64,000 nt of DNA, from NCBI GenBank assembly GCA_039654915.1, contig CM077599.1, positions 82,676,001 to 82,740,000 on the forward strand, read 5' to 3'. The translations under genes were made by a program, and so were the position numbers. Positions 11,945-23,139 of the stretch are shown piece after piece. Each line of letters starts with the position of its first letter. Positions within the stretch are counted from its first letter, which is position 1. The notes under the pieces are model-generated. The model saw only the letters and a list, made by a program, of their open reading frames with translations. It did not search any database and was not told the origin of the DNA. The DNA comes from Aquilaria yunnanensis (taxonomy: Eukaryota > Streptophyta > Magnoliopsida > Malvales > Thymelaeaceae).

Positions 11945-14440
11945 AAAAGCGGTTTCCTTGTTGCTACTTGTTACTAGCAGTGAGACAAAACTGATTTGTT
12001 TCTTGGGAATATGAAAGTGGAAAGGTGTGAAAGAATAATATCAGGAATCTACCCTGGATTGTGTTTAAATACATTTCAAAGAAATTCAAGTAAAGCTAAA
12101 AATCTGGGTCACCAAAAAAAAAAAACCAAACAAAACACAGGGCTAAGGAAGCAGAAACAGAGAATTGAAATTAAAGTCCCCTTTTCTCTCCAGTGCTTGA
12201 TTCTACACAACCAAAGAAAATTGAATATCTCAAGGCCCTCAGAATAGTAACCTGTAATATCCGAGCAGGAAAAGGACAGGTAACCCCAAATAAACGAAAG
12301 TGCAAAGAACAAAAATCAGACATAATACAGAAACATGATAATCTCATTTTCTGTTCCTATTCTCCCACTTTGATTTGTGTATTACAGTTTCCGAAAAGAA
12401 CCAAAAAAGGAAAAAAAAATAAAAAAAGAAAAAACAAACAAACAAAAAGGTGCTGTAAGGAAAGGTGAAAGAAAATTAAGAAAATTTTCAGTTTTTGCCT
12501 TGAAAAGTTCATCCATCACATCTTGGAAGCTGGTTTTGGGACTTTTAGCACCCACAGATAAGAGACATGGTGAGGAACCGAAAAACCACTTATCTCTTCA
12601 TAGAACAGTTTTGCTGCCAAAGAGAACCAACCAAATTCGAAGGATCCCAAAGTCAGTTAATGGAGTTTACTGTTCCAGAGCAAAAGCACATTGGTTTCAT
12701 ATAAGTCGTTGGTTTTTTCATTTGCTACGAATTTATGAACTTGGTTTGTCGGGAATGCCGGAAGAGAAGAAAGACATTTTTTTTTCGGTTTTCTGTTTTA
12801 CCACGGGAGAGAAGAAGAGAGAATTGGTAAGTGCTGCCACGATAATGCCCAGACGAGATTTGCAATATAACATTGATATTTCATTTTTATATTCTTCATT
12901 TCATCCATATCAATAGCCGTCCAACATCTACATCAAGAGTTAGGAGCAAAACCAAACTCAACAAAACACAAACACCACATATAATAAATCCTGTGCTATA
13001 CTTTTTTGGTACATGAGAGGAAGGGGAGGTGCGGGATTGAACATTAGATCTCCATTAAGTCTTACAATTCCTTCCATTTGAAAGGAATATATGTATTTAT
13101 TATTGCTACTAGCAATGCTCACCTCTACTCTGCCTTAGGTGACTTCCCTCTGATGTTCTTCTTAAACCTGTACAAGCCTGCCCAAATCTTCAACGGGACC
13201 TCTTTTGAATATCTAATCAAACATGTTTTGATTCCTGGTTTATGTGCTCAACCTGCATAAACAGCCAGAATAAGTCTCAACCACATCCTTATCAACAATT
13301 TATCCTCTTGTGGCCAACCTGTGCTTGGCTATATCAGCACTGTCCCAGATATTCAATATTCAGACATTCTACTCATTAGTTTCATGTTATGTACCTCCAG
13401 TTTAATACTTCATCCTTTGATTAGGTACCATACGTTGTACATTATCCATCTAAACAAGTAAAACTGAAAGGTTTCCCTTTCATTTGATCCCAATTTTCGG
13501 TAATATTCTAATTGTTCTTAGCTTGTCTTTCAACTTGGATATATTTGATCTTCTACACTGACCGAAAAGCATTAAGTAATCTTATTGATCCTGAGCCATC
13601 CAAAATGAGCTGCATTCTGACCTTCATTTCAGTCTCTAGCCCAACCAAGTCCATCAAGTCCCTTTGGAGTCCTAAGTAAATATAAGGTGTCATCTAGTGT
13701 TTCAACAAAATTACACAAGAGATTCATATCAACTTTTAAGACTTTTATGTTACACGATTTAATTAGCTGAATAGCTTATCTTAACCTAAGAAATTTTAAT
13801 CAGTAGAGATAACATGCAGTGAGGCTGTAGGAAGCAATCCTGAATCTAGAAAGGCCCACTAAGAAAAAGGCATTTTAGCTTCGGCAAGATGGAAAAGGGA
13901 GAGGAACTAGATTAAACCGGGATCGTCTTGGATCAAACATTAACTGAGGGAGACTAAAACCAAGATAACTTGAAAGAGACATGGATAACACTCTCACAGA
14001 CTATATAACCCTCTCCTTCATCCTCCTCTATCTATGTCCATGCCTTCCAAATCCCAAATACTGCTCACGCAGAAGCCTCCATTCTCCTGCAAAGCAGAAT
14101 TCTTGCTAAGCTTCATCGATAAATTATTAGCTGAAACCACAAAAAACACAACTTCATATTGAAAATTTTGGGTGATGAAGGTACTCGAGCAGCATAGCCG
14201 CAGCATTTTCCCATTCCAATATAAATCAATAATCAGGTACAGGGTACCAGTAATACCAGATGAGAAAGCTATTGACTTGACTTTATGCAATTAGCTTGCC
14301 GTTAAGTACAAGTGAATGAAGAAAACCCCTTTCCACACAAGCCATAAAAATCAGATGCACAGTAAGATTTCAAGGCAAAAAAGGGTAGTGATTTTATTTA
14401 TTACTGAAAGATGGTGAATTTTACAAAGAGGCGGGATATG
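11945..14440. other. intergenic DNA, no gene supported
   Basis: The longest frame (12377-12916, plus) is Lys/Arg-rich because of A-rich sequence and lacks any domain. The region 13.0-14.4 kb holds only short frames. Part is the S40 promoter and part the 3' flank of the Cys/His-rich gene. Confidence 0.5.
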
Positions 14441-14449
14441 ACATGGGTC

Positions 14450-15171
14450 CTAATATAGAGTGTAGCCATCATCATAAGAGACATGCCAACCACGTTGGCA
14501 TGGTGGGGCGTTGTCATCATACTCTTGGCAGCAGCTCCATCTTCTCTTCCAGTTGATGCTTCCAGTGTTTGGTCTGTTACCCTTGTCATTCCATTTGTAG
14601 ACGATTACCCCAGAGCGGTCGGACCACTCCCCGTCAATCCCCTGGTGTGGAGGAGCCAATGCGAATAACCCCTTTTCCCCTGTTGAAACTAGAATAAGCC
14701 CCAGAATTCCAAGTCCAATAACAAATACCGCAAAATCAAAACTTAGCTCCTCCCAACCAAAACAAGCACGAGCAAGCAACAGAAGCGCTAAAGCACAGAC
14801 ACATTCGTGTATTTTGCTGCCTTATCCTAGATGCCAAATGCAGTTGTTTCTTAGAACAGCTAAAGTTGATGGCTCCCATGTAACGATCAAGAGAGGAACC
14901 GCGAAAGTCGAAGAGAAATACCAGTGGCGTGGCCGTGGAAGGAGCAGGCATTTGGCGAATTATCCTTGTCCTGGTAAAGAGTGTTGCATCTCAAGCATCT
15001 TTTCTGAGGCTGAGATGAATCTCCAGAATTCCTCCTTCCGTCGCCCGCCCAATAGCACCCGAACTTCACATCGTTCCGTGGCCTCAACCTCCACTCCGCC
15101 GCCGGGACAAGCCTTGGCCTCGGGCCCACGCCAATTCCTAATCTCGATCCCACACCAACCGTCGTCTCCAT
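14450..15171 (-). CDS. Cys/His-rich small protein, CHORD-like spacing, 2 exons, 159 aa
   Basis: Exon 1 is 15171-14922 and exon 2 is 14679-14450. The borders are ACTG|GTATTT and CAACAG|GGG and join in frame at HATG-EKGLF. The start is the first ATG (METTVGVG); a longer frame upstream has only a GTG. The N-terminal 50 residues are Gly/Arg/Pro-rich and may be disordered. The remainder is a compact block with paired ligands: CLRC, NACSFHGH, WSCC and CQRGWHVSYDDG. The order C-x2-C, N-x3-C-x2-H, W-S-C-C and C-x3-H resembles a CHORD zinc domain, but with an insertion of about 40 residues (GLFALAPPHQGIDGEW) between halves. It looks conserved in plants; I do not recall a named function. The zinc-binding role is an inference from Cys/His placement. 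Confidence 0.8.
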
Positions 15172-15249
15172 CGGTGTGGTCCGCACACACTCTTCGGCTT
15201 AGAATTTTTCTCCTTTTCGTTTATTTTTCCTGCAAGAGTGGCAAACTCT

Positions 15250-15980
15250 GCCCGTAAAAGCTAATTTGTCCTCTTAACCAAAGGTTTTTACCTTTTTTTT
15301 TCCTTGGCCCACATTGTGGCCTTATTACTTGGGTTATTAGTACATCAGAGTCCAATTTCAACTGCGATGAATCAATGAATTGAATCGCTACAGGCCCAAA
15401 AAGTCATGAAGAATAAATTGTCGACATTTTAATTTGAAAGGAAAAAATTGTAGAGATTTAAATAATTTATTAAGCAATAGTGATGAAAATGCTAAACCTA
15501 AAAGCTAAAAACTTCTATAAGATAGCTTACACTAAAGCTAAATGGGGCCTTAATTTGTTTAAGTTTGTTAAAGATCACTATTTTAATCAAACTATGTTTT
15601 CATGATTTGCATTGATTATTTTAATTGTTCGGTTATTTAGAAGTCAAGATAAGAATTAAGTTAGTGCCAACTTTAGATTTACGTATGTATGACAATTCTT
15701 TTATTACAATTTGAACAGTCAAAACCCTTAATTAGACCGAATAAACGTCTTCAGTTAGAGGCTGTTAAAATAGATTTCCCGAAAGCAAAAAGGGGGCAAA
15801 AATAAAATTAAAAAAAAAAAAAAAGGTGAAACAAAACAGGCATATTGTAGAAGGCTGCTGTTGAGGGAAACGGTATAGTTATTCTGTGTTGGCAAGAACC
15901 GACTCGGAAAGAGCTAGAGATTGCCTTCGGTCGGTTTGAAACCCAACTTCCTACCGAACCCCAAAATGGCCCAATACCTC

Positions 15981-16018
<38 letters not shown>

Positions 16019-16350
16019 TACTTAGAAATATTACAAGATATATATCTATGGGTAGAAGAGAATGCCTAGAAAAATTGAAGAGAAATCTGTATGTTTCTTA
16101 AAATCGAAAAACTTGAAATCCCAAATTGCAGTATCAGCGCACATGTGCTGTTGGTAAGAGGTGGCCGGGCATGTCCCAATGTATGGCCACTGTGGCTGTT
16201 GCGGACCTCTTATTTGCATTTACCAAAGCCCACCCAAGCCCAAATGTATTACTCTTATCAGCAGCCACATTAGGAAAAGAAAAACCACCCTACCCTTCGT
16301 ATACCGTACAAATTGACGTCCCCCAACCTCCCCCAAGATCCAATCTTTCG
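15250..16350. other. promoter-side intergenic DNA, no gene seen
   Basis: It lies between the Cys/His-rich gene (minus) and the GT17 gene (plus), so it should hold both promoters. It is AT-rich to 15.85 kb, then more balanced. It contains a (TC)n tract. Confidence 0.5.
15984..16014. repeat. (TC)n microsatellite
   Basis: About 31 bp of uninterrupted TC repeat upstream of the GT17 transcript region. Confidence 0.9.
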
Positions 16351-16417
16351 CCTAGCCGGCGCCGCCTCTGAATTCTCACTTCGTCACTCGGACGCCTCGA
16401 TTTTCCGTCTGGGGCTC

Positions 16418-16465
16418 ATGGCATCTCTCTGTTCGTGCCCATCAAGTTCGTCGGCGTTTGCTTGA
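16418..16465 (+). other. upstream ORF in the GT17 leader (15 aa)
   Basis: ATG followed by 14 codons and TGA, encoding MASLCSCPSSSSAFA. It sits in the GC-rich first leader exon and could reduce translation of the main frame. Coding meaning is not claimed. Confidence 0.35.
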
Positions 16466-16631
16466 GTCCCCACCGGCGCCGGATCTGTGCTGCCATCACC
16501 TTCCTCTGCACCGGAATCCTAGCCTCGGCGAAGATGACAACGCCTCGGGAAGCACTGGTGCAGGCCCGTCTACAATCAAACACGATCTCCTGCCGTTGAC
16601 GAGACTCTCGGTCGTGGAGGAGGATGCATCG

Positions 16632-16724
16632 GTGAGTGTTACGATCATGAATGAATTTATTGTCATGAATTGAAGAATGGGTTGTTAATTATTCTGCTTT
16701 GCCTTTATCTTATATAATTCTCAG
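16632..16724 (+). other. probable 5' UTR intron of the GT17 gene
   Basis: A strong donor (ATCG|GTGAGT) and an acceptor (TATAATTCTCAG|GTGC) define a 93-bp AT-rich intron between a GC-rich first exon and the coding exon. Confidence 0.55.
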
Positions 16725-16857
16725 GTGCTCTTCTTACAATTGCACCTAGCAATATTGTCAAGAACATTTGAGAAGAGTTGCTGTTTTCTCCAACATATTT
16801 GTTTGGATCTTCGTTCTGTTTTGGTAATGTTCAATTGCTAGTTGGAATCGGTCAACT

Positions 16858-16965
16858 ATGTGTATGGCCTTTCCTCTGTGTTGTTATCACCAAGTATGGC
16901 TCCAAGATCTCTCCGTCTCAGCCCCAGAAGGTCACCACCTAGGCTTCTTTTCGTTCTCCTCTTGA
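16858..16965 (+). other. upstream ORF overlapping the GT17 start (35 aa)
   Basis: This ATG is 38 nt before the main ATG and in another frame. The frame ends at TGA 69 nt inside the main coding region. A scanning ribosome that used it would bypass the main start. A four-codon ORF (16827-16841) also precedes it. Confidence 0.4.
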
Positions 16966-17987
16966 TACTTGTACCAGTTTGTATGATTGGAATATTCACT
17001 CATGGCCAGAAAATATCCTACTTTTTCCGTCCGCTCTGGGACAGGCCTCCTCCGCCATTCAGGCGGCTGCCCCATTTTTATGCAGAAAATGTTTCCATGG
17101 AACACCTTTGCAGCCTCCATGGTTGGTCCATACGTCCACAGCCCCGCCGCATCTTTGATGGCATCATCTTCAGTAATGAGTTGGACATGCTCGAGATTCG
17201 ATGGCGTGAGCTCAACCCTTATGTTTCCAAGTTTGTAATTCTTGAGTCGAAGACCACATTCACAGGCCTCCCCAAGCCTCTATTCTTTGCTTCAAATCAG
17301 GGTATGTTCGCCTTTGCCAAGGGGAGGATTGTCCATGGTGTTTTCCCTGGACGAGTTTCATCCCGTGGGTTGCATGAAGATCCTTTTGTCCTCGAGTCAG
17401 AACAGCGGAAAGCTATGAATGGATTGCTTCGCCAAGCTGGGATATCCAGTGGAGATCTACTAATAATGTCTGACACTGATGAGATCCCAAGCCCACATAC
17501 TATGAAGTTATTGCAATGGTGTGATGGTATCCCACCGGTAATGCACCTTGAGCTGAGGCATTATATGTACTCATTCGAGTTTCCAGTGGACTACAGCAGC
17601 TGGAGGGCCACAGTCCATGTATATAACCCCGGCACGCAGTATCGCCACTCGCGCCAGACCAATCTTATATTCTCTGATGCGGGATGGCATTGCAGCTTCT
17701 GCTTCCAGCATCTGAAAGAATTTGTGTTCAAGATGACAGCTTACAGCCATGCGGACAGAGTAAGGAGGCAGGATTTCCTAGATTATGCTAGAATACAGAG
17801 TAGAATTTGCAAGGGAGATGATCTTTTTGATATGCTCCCGGAGGAGTACACGTTCCAAGAGTTGATTAAGAAGATGGGTTCCATACCGCGATCAGCTTCA
17901 GCGGTTCATCTTCCTGCATATTTGATAGAGAATGCAGATAAGTTCAAGTTTCTTCTCCCTGGGGGCTGTCTGAGAACACCTGAATAA
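16896..17987 (+). CDS. GT17 family beta-1,4-N-acetylglucosaminyltransferase-like, 363 aa
   Basis: Related to the animal enzyme that adds bisecting GlcNAc to the core mannose of N-glycans (MGAT3 family); the plant acceptor is not established. The coding part is a single exon. Start chosen at [10 protein letters not shown] because the frame closes upstream at 16841. A type II anchor (about residues 17-37, [20 protein letters not shown]) is followed by a Pro-rich stem ([13 protein letters not shown]) and the catalytic domain. Family hallmarks seen: [32 protein letters not shown], the acidic [11 protein letters not shown] near residue 193, [16 protein letters not shown], and the C-terminal [16 protein letters not shown] and FLLPGGC. 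Length and order match complete plant members. Upstream ORFs suggest translational control. Confidence 0.92.
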   Translation: MAPRSLRLSPRRSPPRLLFVLLLILVPVCMIGIFTHGQKISYFFRPLWDRPPPPFRRLPHFYAENVSMEHLCSLHGWSIRPQPRRIFDGIIFSNELDMLEIRWRELNPYVSKFVILESKTTFTGLPKPLFFASNQGMFAFAKGRIVHGVFPGRVSSRGLHEDPFVLESEQRKAMNGLLRQAGISSGDLLIMSDTDEIPSPHTMKLLQWCDGIPPVMHLELRHYMYSFEFPVDYSSWRATVHVYNPGTQYRHSRQTNLIFSDAGWHCSFCFQHLKEFVFKMTAYSHADRVRRQDFLDYARIQSRICKGDDLFDMLPEEYTFQELIKKMGSIPRSASAVHLPAYLIENADKFKFLLPGGCLRTPE

Positions 17988-17999
17988 AGGTTGCTGTAG

Positions 18000-18500
18000 A
18001 TGCAGCAGCCCCTCCATGGAAATGGCTTACAGTTACATTCTTGTGCAGTATACTTTTTTAGTTTTCAGTTCTCAAATGACTAGTTGCCACAGGGAAAAAG
18101 AAAAAGAAAAAGTCTTTTGAACACAGTAATAGAGTGCTTGAAATGTTCTGTGGTTAGTTGGAGAAATGCAATTGCTGGTAGCCATATTGGATTTGGAGTG
18201 GCTGGGGAAGGGTGGAAGTTCTCAATCTCAAATGACTAATTAGAAGGAATTCATTTCTATTGGGAGTGCCTAAGTTTCATCTGGAGTCTCGACAACTTTA
18301 TCTGGGCAACTTTATTGCGACTTTGTAACCCATATTGACCGCCCTTTGTTTAACCGCCAGTTTGTTTCAAGTTAACTCACGATGTATTAACCTGTTATAT
18401 AATCATCCATTTGGACCCATTTCCCAACTGAATGATTTTGGGCCTCAAATTATACAAAATTACAAAATTTGCCACTTATCTTCTTGTCCTTCCTATTCCT
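18000..18500. other. 3' flank of the GT17 gene
   Basis: Non-coding sequence after the stop codon, expected to hold the 3' UTR and polyadenylation sites. No further gene is seen. Confidence 0.5.
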
Positions 18501-18509
18501 ACAGCCCAA

Positions 18510-18860
18510 GGTAGCGATCAAAGGTTTGGGGCCAGAGAGGGAGTTGTCCTGCAAGTAAACGGTGCGGAGGAGGGAGCACTGGGAGAGGGACTTGGGGATG
18601 AGGCAATTGAAGCGGTTGGAGTGGAGGCTGAGTTTGCGGACCTTGGGGAGGGAAGCAGGTTGATGAGTGAGTGAGCTGGCAAGTTGAAGGTGAGGCAAGT
18701 AGAGGTCGCGCATGCAGCGGTCGTAGCAGACAATCACGCTAGTCTCATGGGGCGGAGGGGTAGAAAGGTCCCAGCTGACAAGGGCACCAAGTGGGTCTCG
18801 AAGATTACCCTAGAAGTAGGTGAAGGCAGTCAATCGGTCGCTGGCAACCGTCGCTCTCAG
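18510..18860 (-). pseudogene. fragment of an LRR receptor-kinase N-terminus
   Basis: The minus strand reads a degraded LRRNT region and first repeats: NLRDPLGALVSWD, VIVCYDRCMRDLYLPHLQL, LPKVRKLSLHSNRFNCLIP, LLRTVYLQDNSLSG. This matches the start of the ectodomain of plant LRR receptor-like kinases. A stop interrupts the frame just upstream (TAFTYF*GN), the expected Cys pair is altered, and nothing follows downstream of NSLSG. It is a short relic, more GC-rich than its surroundings. Confidence 0.7.
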
Positions 18861-18869
18861 TCAATCTGT

Positions 18870-19936
18870 TAGAGCAAAGCCCAATCGGAAAATCTAGATG
18901 AACTGAGGTGCGATTTTCAGAAAATCAAGGCAGTAAAGGCAAGCTCAAGCAAAGTCGTCTACTGAGCGTTAGATCAGCACAAGCAAGACGATCTTTTTGG
19001 TCTGGAATGCAACGTTATACTGAGGGGTTTTACAAACTGGGTCACGGGCACGACCCAATCCAAAACATTAAAACACATTAATTGGGCGTCATTAATGTAA
19101 AATGAATTGACCCAAGTAAATTCCTTCTTCAATGAACACAAAGACAACAAAAGCAAAGCATTAGGGTTGTTTAATGATGTTTTCTCTTCTGTTTTTATTT
19201 TCATCTTGATAATTATCATTGCAAATTGATCCATCAACTTTTATTTCATCACATATTGGTCTTAGTCCTACAAGAAGACTAAGTTAGCATAAAAGCATGA
19301 TTTATAAGTAGGAAAAGTTGACAATTTAAACAGTTTCATTATTCATAAAAAAAATTGTCATATATTGAATTGACTGAAAGGTAATTATTGCTCTCTGTCT
19401 CGTAAAACTTATTCATTTTATTTATTATAGTCATTAATACATAATTTTCTTTCTTTCAAAACCTCTTATAGGAATATAAACTTTTTATATGAAAATAGTA
19501 CTTTAAAGACTTTAGTTTATAGATATATTTTTTAAGAATTTTTTACAACATAAATTAATATAAATATATTTAAGTCAAACTTAGTTAAAAAAGATAAAAG
19601 GTTAATCTTTGCAAAACGGATGAAATATATAATTTAAATTAAAATTTAAAAGTCTGATATTATTCAATTACATCAATTAAAAACTACATTTATTGTGAGT
19701 TCTTTAAGCTATGAACTTTTATCTACTGAGTAATTATTCTGAGATAGAATAAAATATTGTACGTGAGCTTCGGTAAAGTTTTTACAAAGAAGCTTTAATT
19801 TGACATTTTTTGAGAGAGATTTAACTTTAACATTATTTACACAAGTGGCACTATGGCTAATTTTTCCGTACTAGAATGAGGTCGACATTTCAATTTATAC
19901 ATTATCATACCTTTTGAGCGTCTTTTGTTGATTTTA
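18870..19936. other. AT-rich intergenic DNA, no gene seen
   Basis: Very AT-rich from 19.3 kb with only short open frames. I see no domain and no defined repeat. Confidence 0.5.
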
Positions 19937-20423
19937 GAGTTTGTTTGGATTAAATTAATAAAGGTTGTTTCGATTAAATTAATAAAGGAATTAGAGATGA
20001 GAGAATGGAAAAGAAGGGAATGAATGAGTTATTTTCCCTTAATTTAAATGTTTGTTTGGATTGATGGAAAGGGAGGGCAAAAGGATGAAATGAGCATGAT
20101 TCCTTTGTTTGGATGAGAGAAAATAGAGAGGGAGGGAGAGTTATTTTCCCTCTATTTCCCACCTTTATACATTTTTTTCACCCTTTCTAGATTAGGGGAA
20201 AATGACTCATCTCTTCCCTCTTTTTCCCTTTTCTCCCTTCCCCTTCCCCCACACCCCTTATTAATTGTATCCAAAGAGGCTGTAAAAGGCTGAAAAAATA
20301 CACAATTGGGGGAAGTGGAGAGATAATGCCTCTCCCTCTCCCTCTATTTCCTTCTATCCAAACAAGGGAGTCATACAAATTTTCCTTTCCCTCCCCTCAT
20401 CTTCCCTCAATCCAAACAGACCC
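19937..20423. mobile_element. Tourist-like (PIF/Harbinger) MITE, 487 bp
   Basis: The ends are inverted: left GAGTTTGTTTGGATT against right (reverse complement) GGGTCTGTTTGGATT. Both sides are flanked by TTA, the 3-bp target site of PIF/Harbinger elements. The inside is a poor inverted repeat rich in GGGAGGG/CCCTCCC and has no coding capacity. Near the left end the phrase GATTAAATTAATAAAGG is duplicated. Confidence 0.75.
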
Positions 20424-20429
20424 TTAGTT

Positions 20430-21480
20430 TTTACGATTCCAATTCGGCCTATATTAACACATCTCAATTAATGTGACCCATGCTTCGAGGCTGAGTCGAA
20501 CTTGTAGATCACGGTTGAGTTGATAATGAAAAATCAAAATTATTTGTTGAACAAATAAATTAATAGGGAATCGTACGCAATTCATGGGTGTGTCCATAGA
20601 TGTGAACTACTGGATGATTATGAATTACTAGGCGATCGCAAGGGACCCGGGAAGATAGAGGGAGTCGGAGGTGTTCGACCTTGAGAGATTCATGGGTGCC
20701 TCCATAGATGTGAAAAGGGTATGATCTAGAATTCATATTGTTCAGGTCGGGTTAAGGGGTGTGCCCGAGAATATCGTACATAAGTGTTGTGATGGAGCTG
20801 GCTCTGGCGGTGTTGTTGTTTCACTTTGGTGGGAGACTGGGCAACTGAGGGAAGCGAGAAAAGCTGGAGATGGGTACGACATTTAGGTTGACCATGTTCA
20901 AGATTTGTAGCCTTAAACTTGTTCCCACTCTAAGGTTCCCTCCAACAAATTAGGATTTGGAACAAGTGTATCTTAAAGTGATTGAAACACAACTCTTAGG
21001 TATCATTTTGTTCATAGTGGTGATAAATTATGGGTGTTTCTACACAAAAATAGAAAGAAGTAGGTTCATGTTTCAATAAAAGGAAAGAACAACAATGTGG
21101 CTCCAATTATAGGGCATTTTACTTTGTAGGCTAAAATCGATCAGTGGTCCTTGAACTTTTTAAATTTATTCTAAAATAGTCAATTTAGTCAATCTATATT
21201 ATCATAAAGTCTTATACAGCATGATATGCATTCCACTCGAGTCTCTTCTATCAAATTTCTTTTTGTTATCTGAGATGGAAGTTGATGATGTGGACTTTTG
21301 GATTGACGTAGAATGTTTTAAAGCAACGTAACATTCTCTTTCATAGTTATATTGAAAGAACAAAAAACTTTACGCTAAAACTAACACAAACACATAATTT
21401 TAGTAACTTAAAACATTGATTTTAGCCAAAATTCATCCTTGGCAAATATCCTCGTCTTCGTCTCCCTTATCTACTTCCCG
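20430..21480. other. unclassified DNA with a short repeated phrase
   Basis: The phrase ATTCATGGGTG..TCCATAGATGTGAA occurs twice (about 20580 and 20690). No gene is seen. This may be part of an unrecognised transposon. Confidence 0.4.
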
Positions 21481-21481
21481 A

Positions 21482-21890
21482 TATCTCATGGTGGCTTCAG
21501 ACCGGATAGCTGGTATTGTAACTGAATTTTTACTTGCAAAAGACAGCTGAACCTCAATTTTCCCTCATGGCTGGGCATGCCGATCAGTTCTGTGAAGTTT
21601 CCAAGGTTAGGTTTAAGCGTTACAGTGATTCAGGTTCGCACCCGTTAACCGATTTGGGAGCTAAACACTTCTCGGTATCTCATGGTTGCTTCAAACCGGA
21701 CAGCTGGTATTGTAACTGAATTTTTACTTGCAGAATACTGCTAAACCTCAAATTTTCCTTCTCGCTGGGCATGCGGATTTGTTCTGTGAAGTTTCCAGGG
21801 TCGGGTTGATGCGTTACAATGATTCAAGTTCATACCCGTTAACCGATTTGGGAGCTAAACACTTCTCGGTATCTCATGGTTGCTTCATCT
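21482..21890 (+). repeat. 194-bp tandem duplication of an exon-like segment (2.1 copies)
   Basis: The phrase TATCTCATGG starts copies at 21482, 21676 and 21870, exactly 194 bp apart; the third is only begun. Each full unit contains a pyrimidine tract with TTACTTGCA(G/A), an acceptor-like site, followed by an open frame. The two frames read alike: AEPQFSLMAGHADQFCEVS against AKPQIFLLAGHADLFCEVS, both ending LTDLGAKHFSVSHGCF. I do not recognise the protein. Because 194 is not a multiple of 3, the copies cannot be read through in one frame. Likely a duplicated gene fragment. Confidence 0.6.
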
Positions 21891-21899
21891 CTTGCTATG

Positions 21900-23038
21900 G
21901 TTCCATTTTTTGTTTCTGCAGAGTGGGGTTTTTTTTTTTTTTGTTTTTGGGTTTCTACTTTACATTTCAGCAAAGATGTATTTCGGGACGAAGATGAGTT
22001 TTGGCACATCGATGTTTTAAATCCTTAAAAATATATGTTTGTGGTAGTTTTAGCTTAATGTTTTTGGTTCTTTCAGTTTAGTCATGAAAAGAGTATGTCA
22101 CGTAGCTCCAAAACATTGCCACATCAATCCAGAAGCACTACGTCATCAACTTTCACTTAAAATAATGAAAAAATTGATAGAAAAGAATTAGATGAGATGC
22201 CTATCATATAGTAGGGGACTTTATAATGACATAAATTAAGTAAAAGGACTATTTTAACACAAATCAAAAAGCTAAAAGATCACTAATGAATTTTACCCTT
22301 ACTTTGTCCTAGTGTGAAATTGTCTTAATAAAATGGGGCCCTAATCATTAACTCCCCGAAAATGAATCAGTTAGTGAAAGGTTTATTATATGTGGCAACT
22401 TATAGCTATAACAAAATAGAATTTTCCCTTCAGTTATGTATGAAGTATTTTGTAGCTATTACAAAACTCCCCTTGTCTAAAATCAAGGTACTTGGCACAT
22501 TGTTATGTATTACACATTTGGTTACATATAATTTTTTTTTGTTTTTCCTTATTATTATTGTTATTATTATTATTTTCTACACCAAACTTTAGTCACTATG
22601 CCATTTTGGGTATGTTTTGAGTTGATTTGGCTTTGGCTATTTTTTTTTACTTTTATTAAGTTAATGGTTAAATTGTTAATACCATAAGTCTTTAAAGCAT
22701 TTTTTGTTGCCTTTCTTTTTTTTTTTGTGCCAATCATTGAATTCTTTTGTTATTTGCTTTACTTTATTAGCTTCTTGATATTATTGCTGTCTTTTAAACA
22801 AATCTTGGTTGCTATGGTCTGTTCTACTTTTGAGCATATTATCCATATATTCTAAAATGACAAGCTTTACTGTTCATAAAATAGTAATAAAGTTTTCAGG
22901 ACAAAAAGTTGCACATAACAAGCACGGGCCAATGGTTGAAATGGAAAAACTTTAGAAAAAGGTTCTTAATATACCAGAATTAGCATTTGTGTTGGGAACA
23001 ATGAACAATGTAACGCTAAAGGAGACAGTAAAATAAGC
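21900..23038. other. AT-rich intergenic DNA, no gene seen
   Basis: Contains (TTA)n near 22550-22573 and poly-T runs. No domain is seen in any frame. Confidence 0.5.
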
Positions 23039-23046
23039 AAAAAAAA
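23039..23046 (-). terminator. RNA polymerase III terminator of tRNA-His
   Basis: A run of eight T on the minus strand begins 18 nt after the 3' end of the tRNA gene, as expected for pol III termination. Confidence 0.75.
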
Positions 23047-23064
23047 CAGGCGTGAGCGGTTCAT

Positions 23065-23136
23065 TGTGGCTGCTGGGATTCGAGCCCAGGTCTCTACGGC
23101 CACAACGTAGAATTCTAACCACTAAACTACAGCCAC
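23065..23136 (-). tRNA. tRNA-His, anticodon GUG, nuclear
   Basis: A full cloverleaf reads on the minus strand. The acceptor arm is GTGGCTG/CAGCCAC with discriminator A. The D arm contains the A box TAGTTTAGTGG. The anticodon stem is CTACG/CGTAG around TTGTGGC, giving GUG. The T arm is CTGGG/CCCAG with loop CTCGAAT (B box GGCTCGAATCC). There is no intron and CCA is not encoded. It does not resemble the plastid trnH, which has a different body. The T8 terminator downstream supports an active gene. Confidence 0.95.
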
Positions 23137-23139
23137 TTA

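Noticed and set aside
12377..12916. 179-codon plus-strand frame
   Set aside because: Lys/Arg/Asn-rich because of A-rich DNA, no domain, no start context and no neighbouring exons of similar quality.
23065..23136. plastid DNA insertion carrying trnH
   Set aside because: The tRNA has the nuclear-type body and discriminator A; flanks do not look like the plastid psbA-trnH region.
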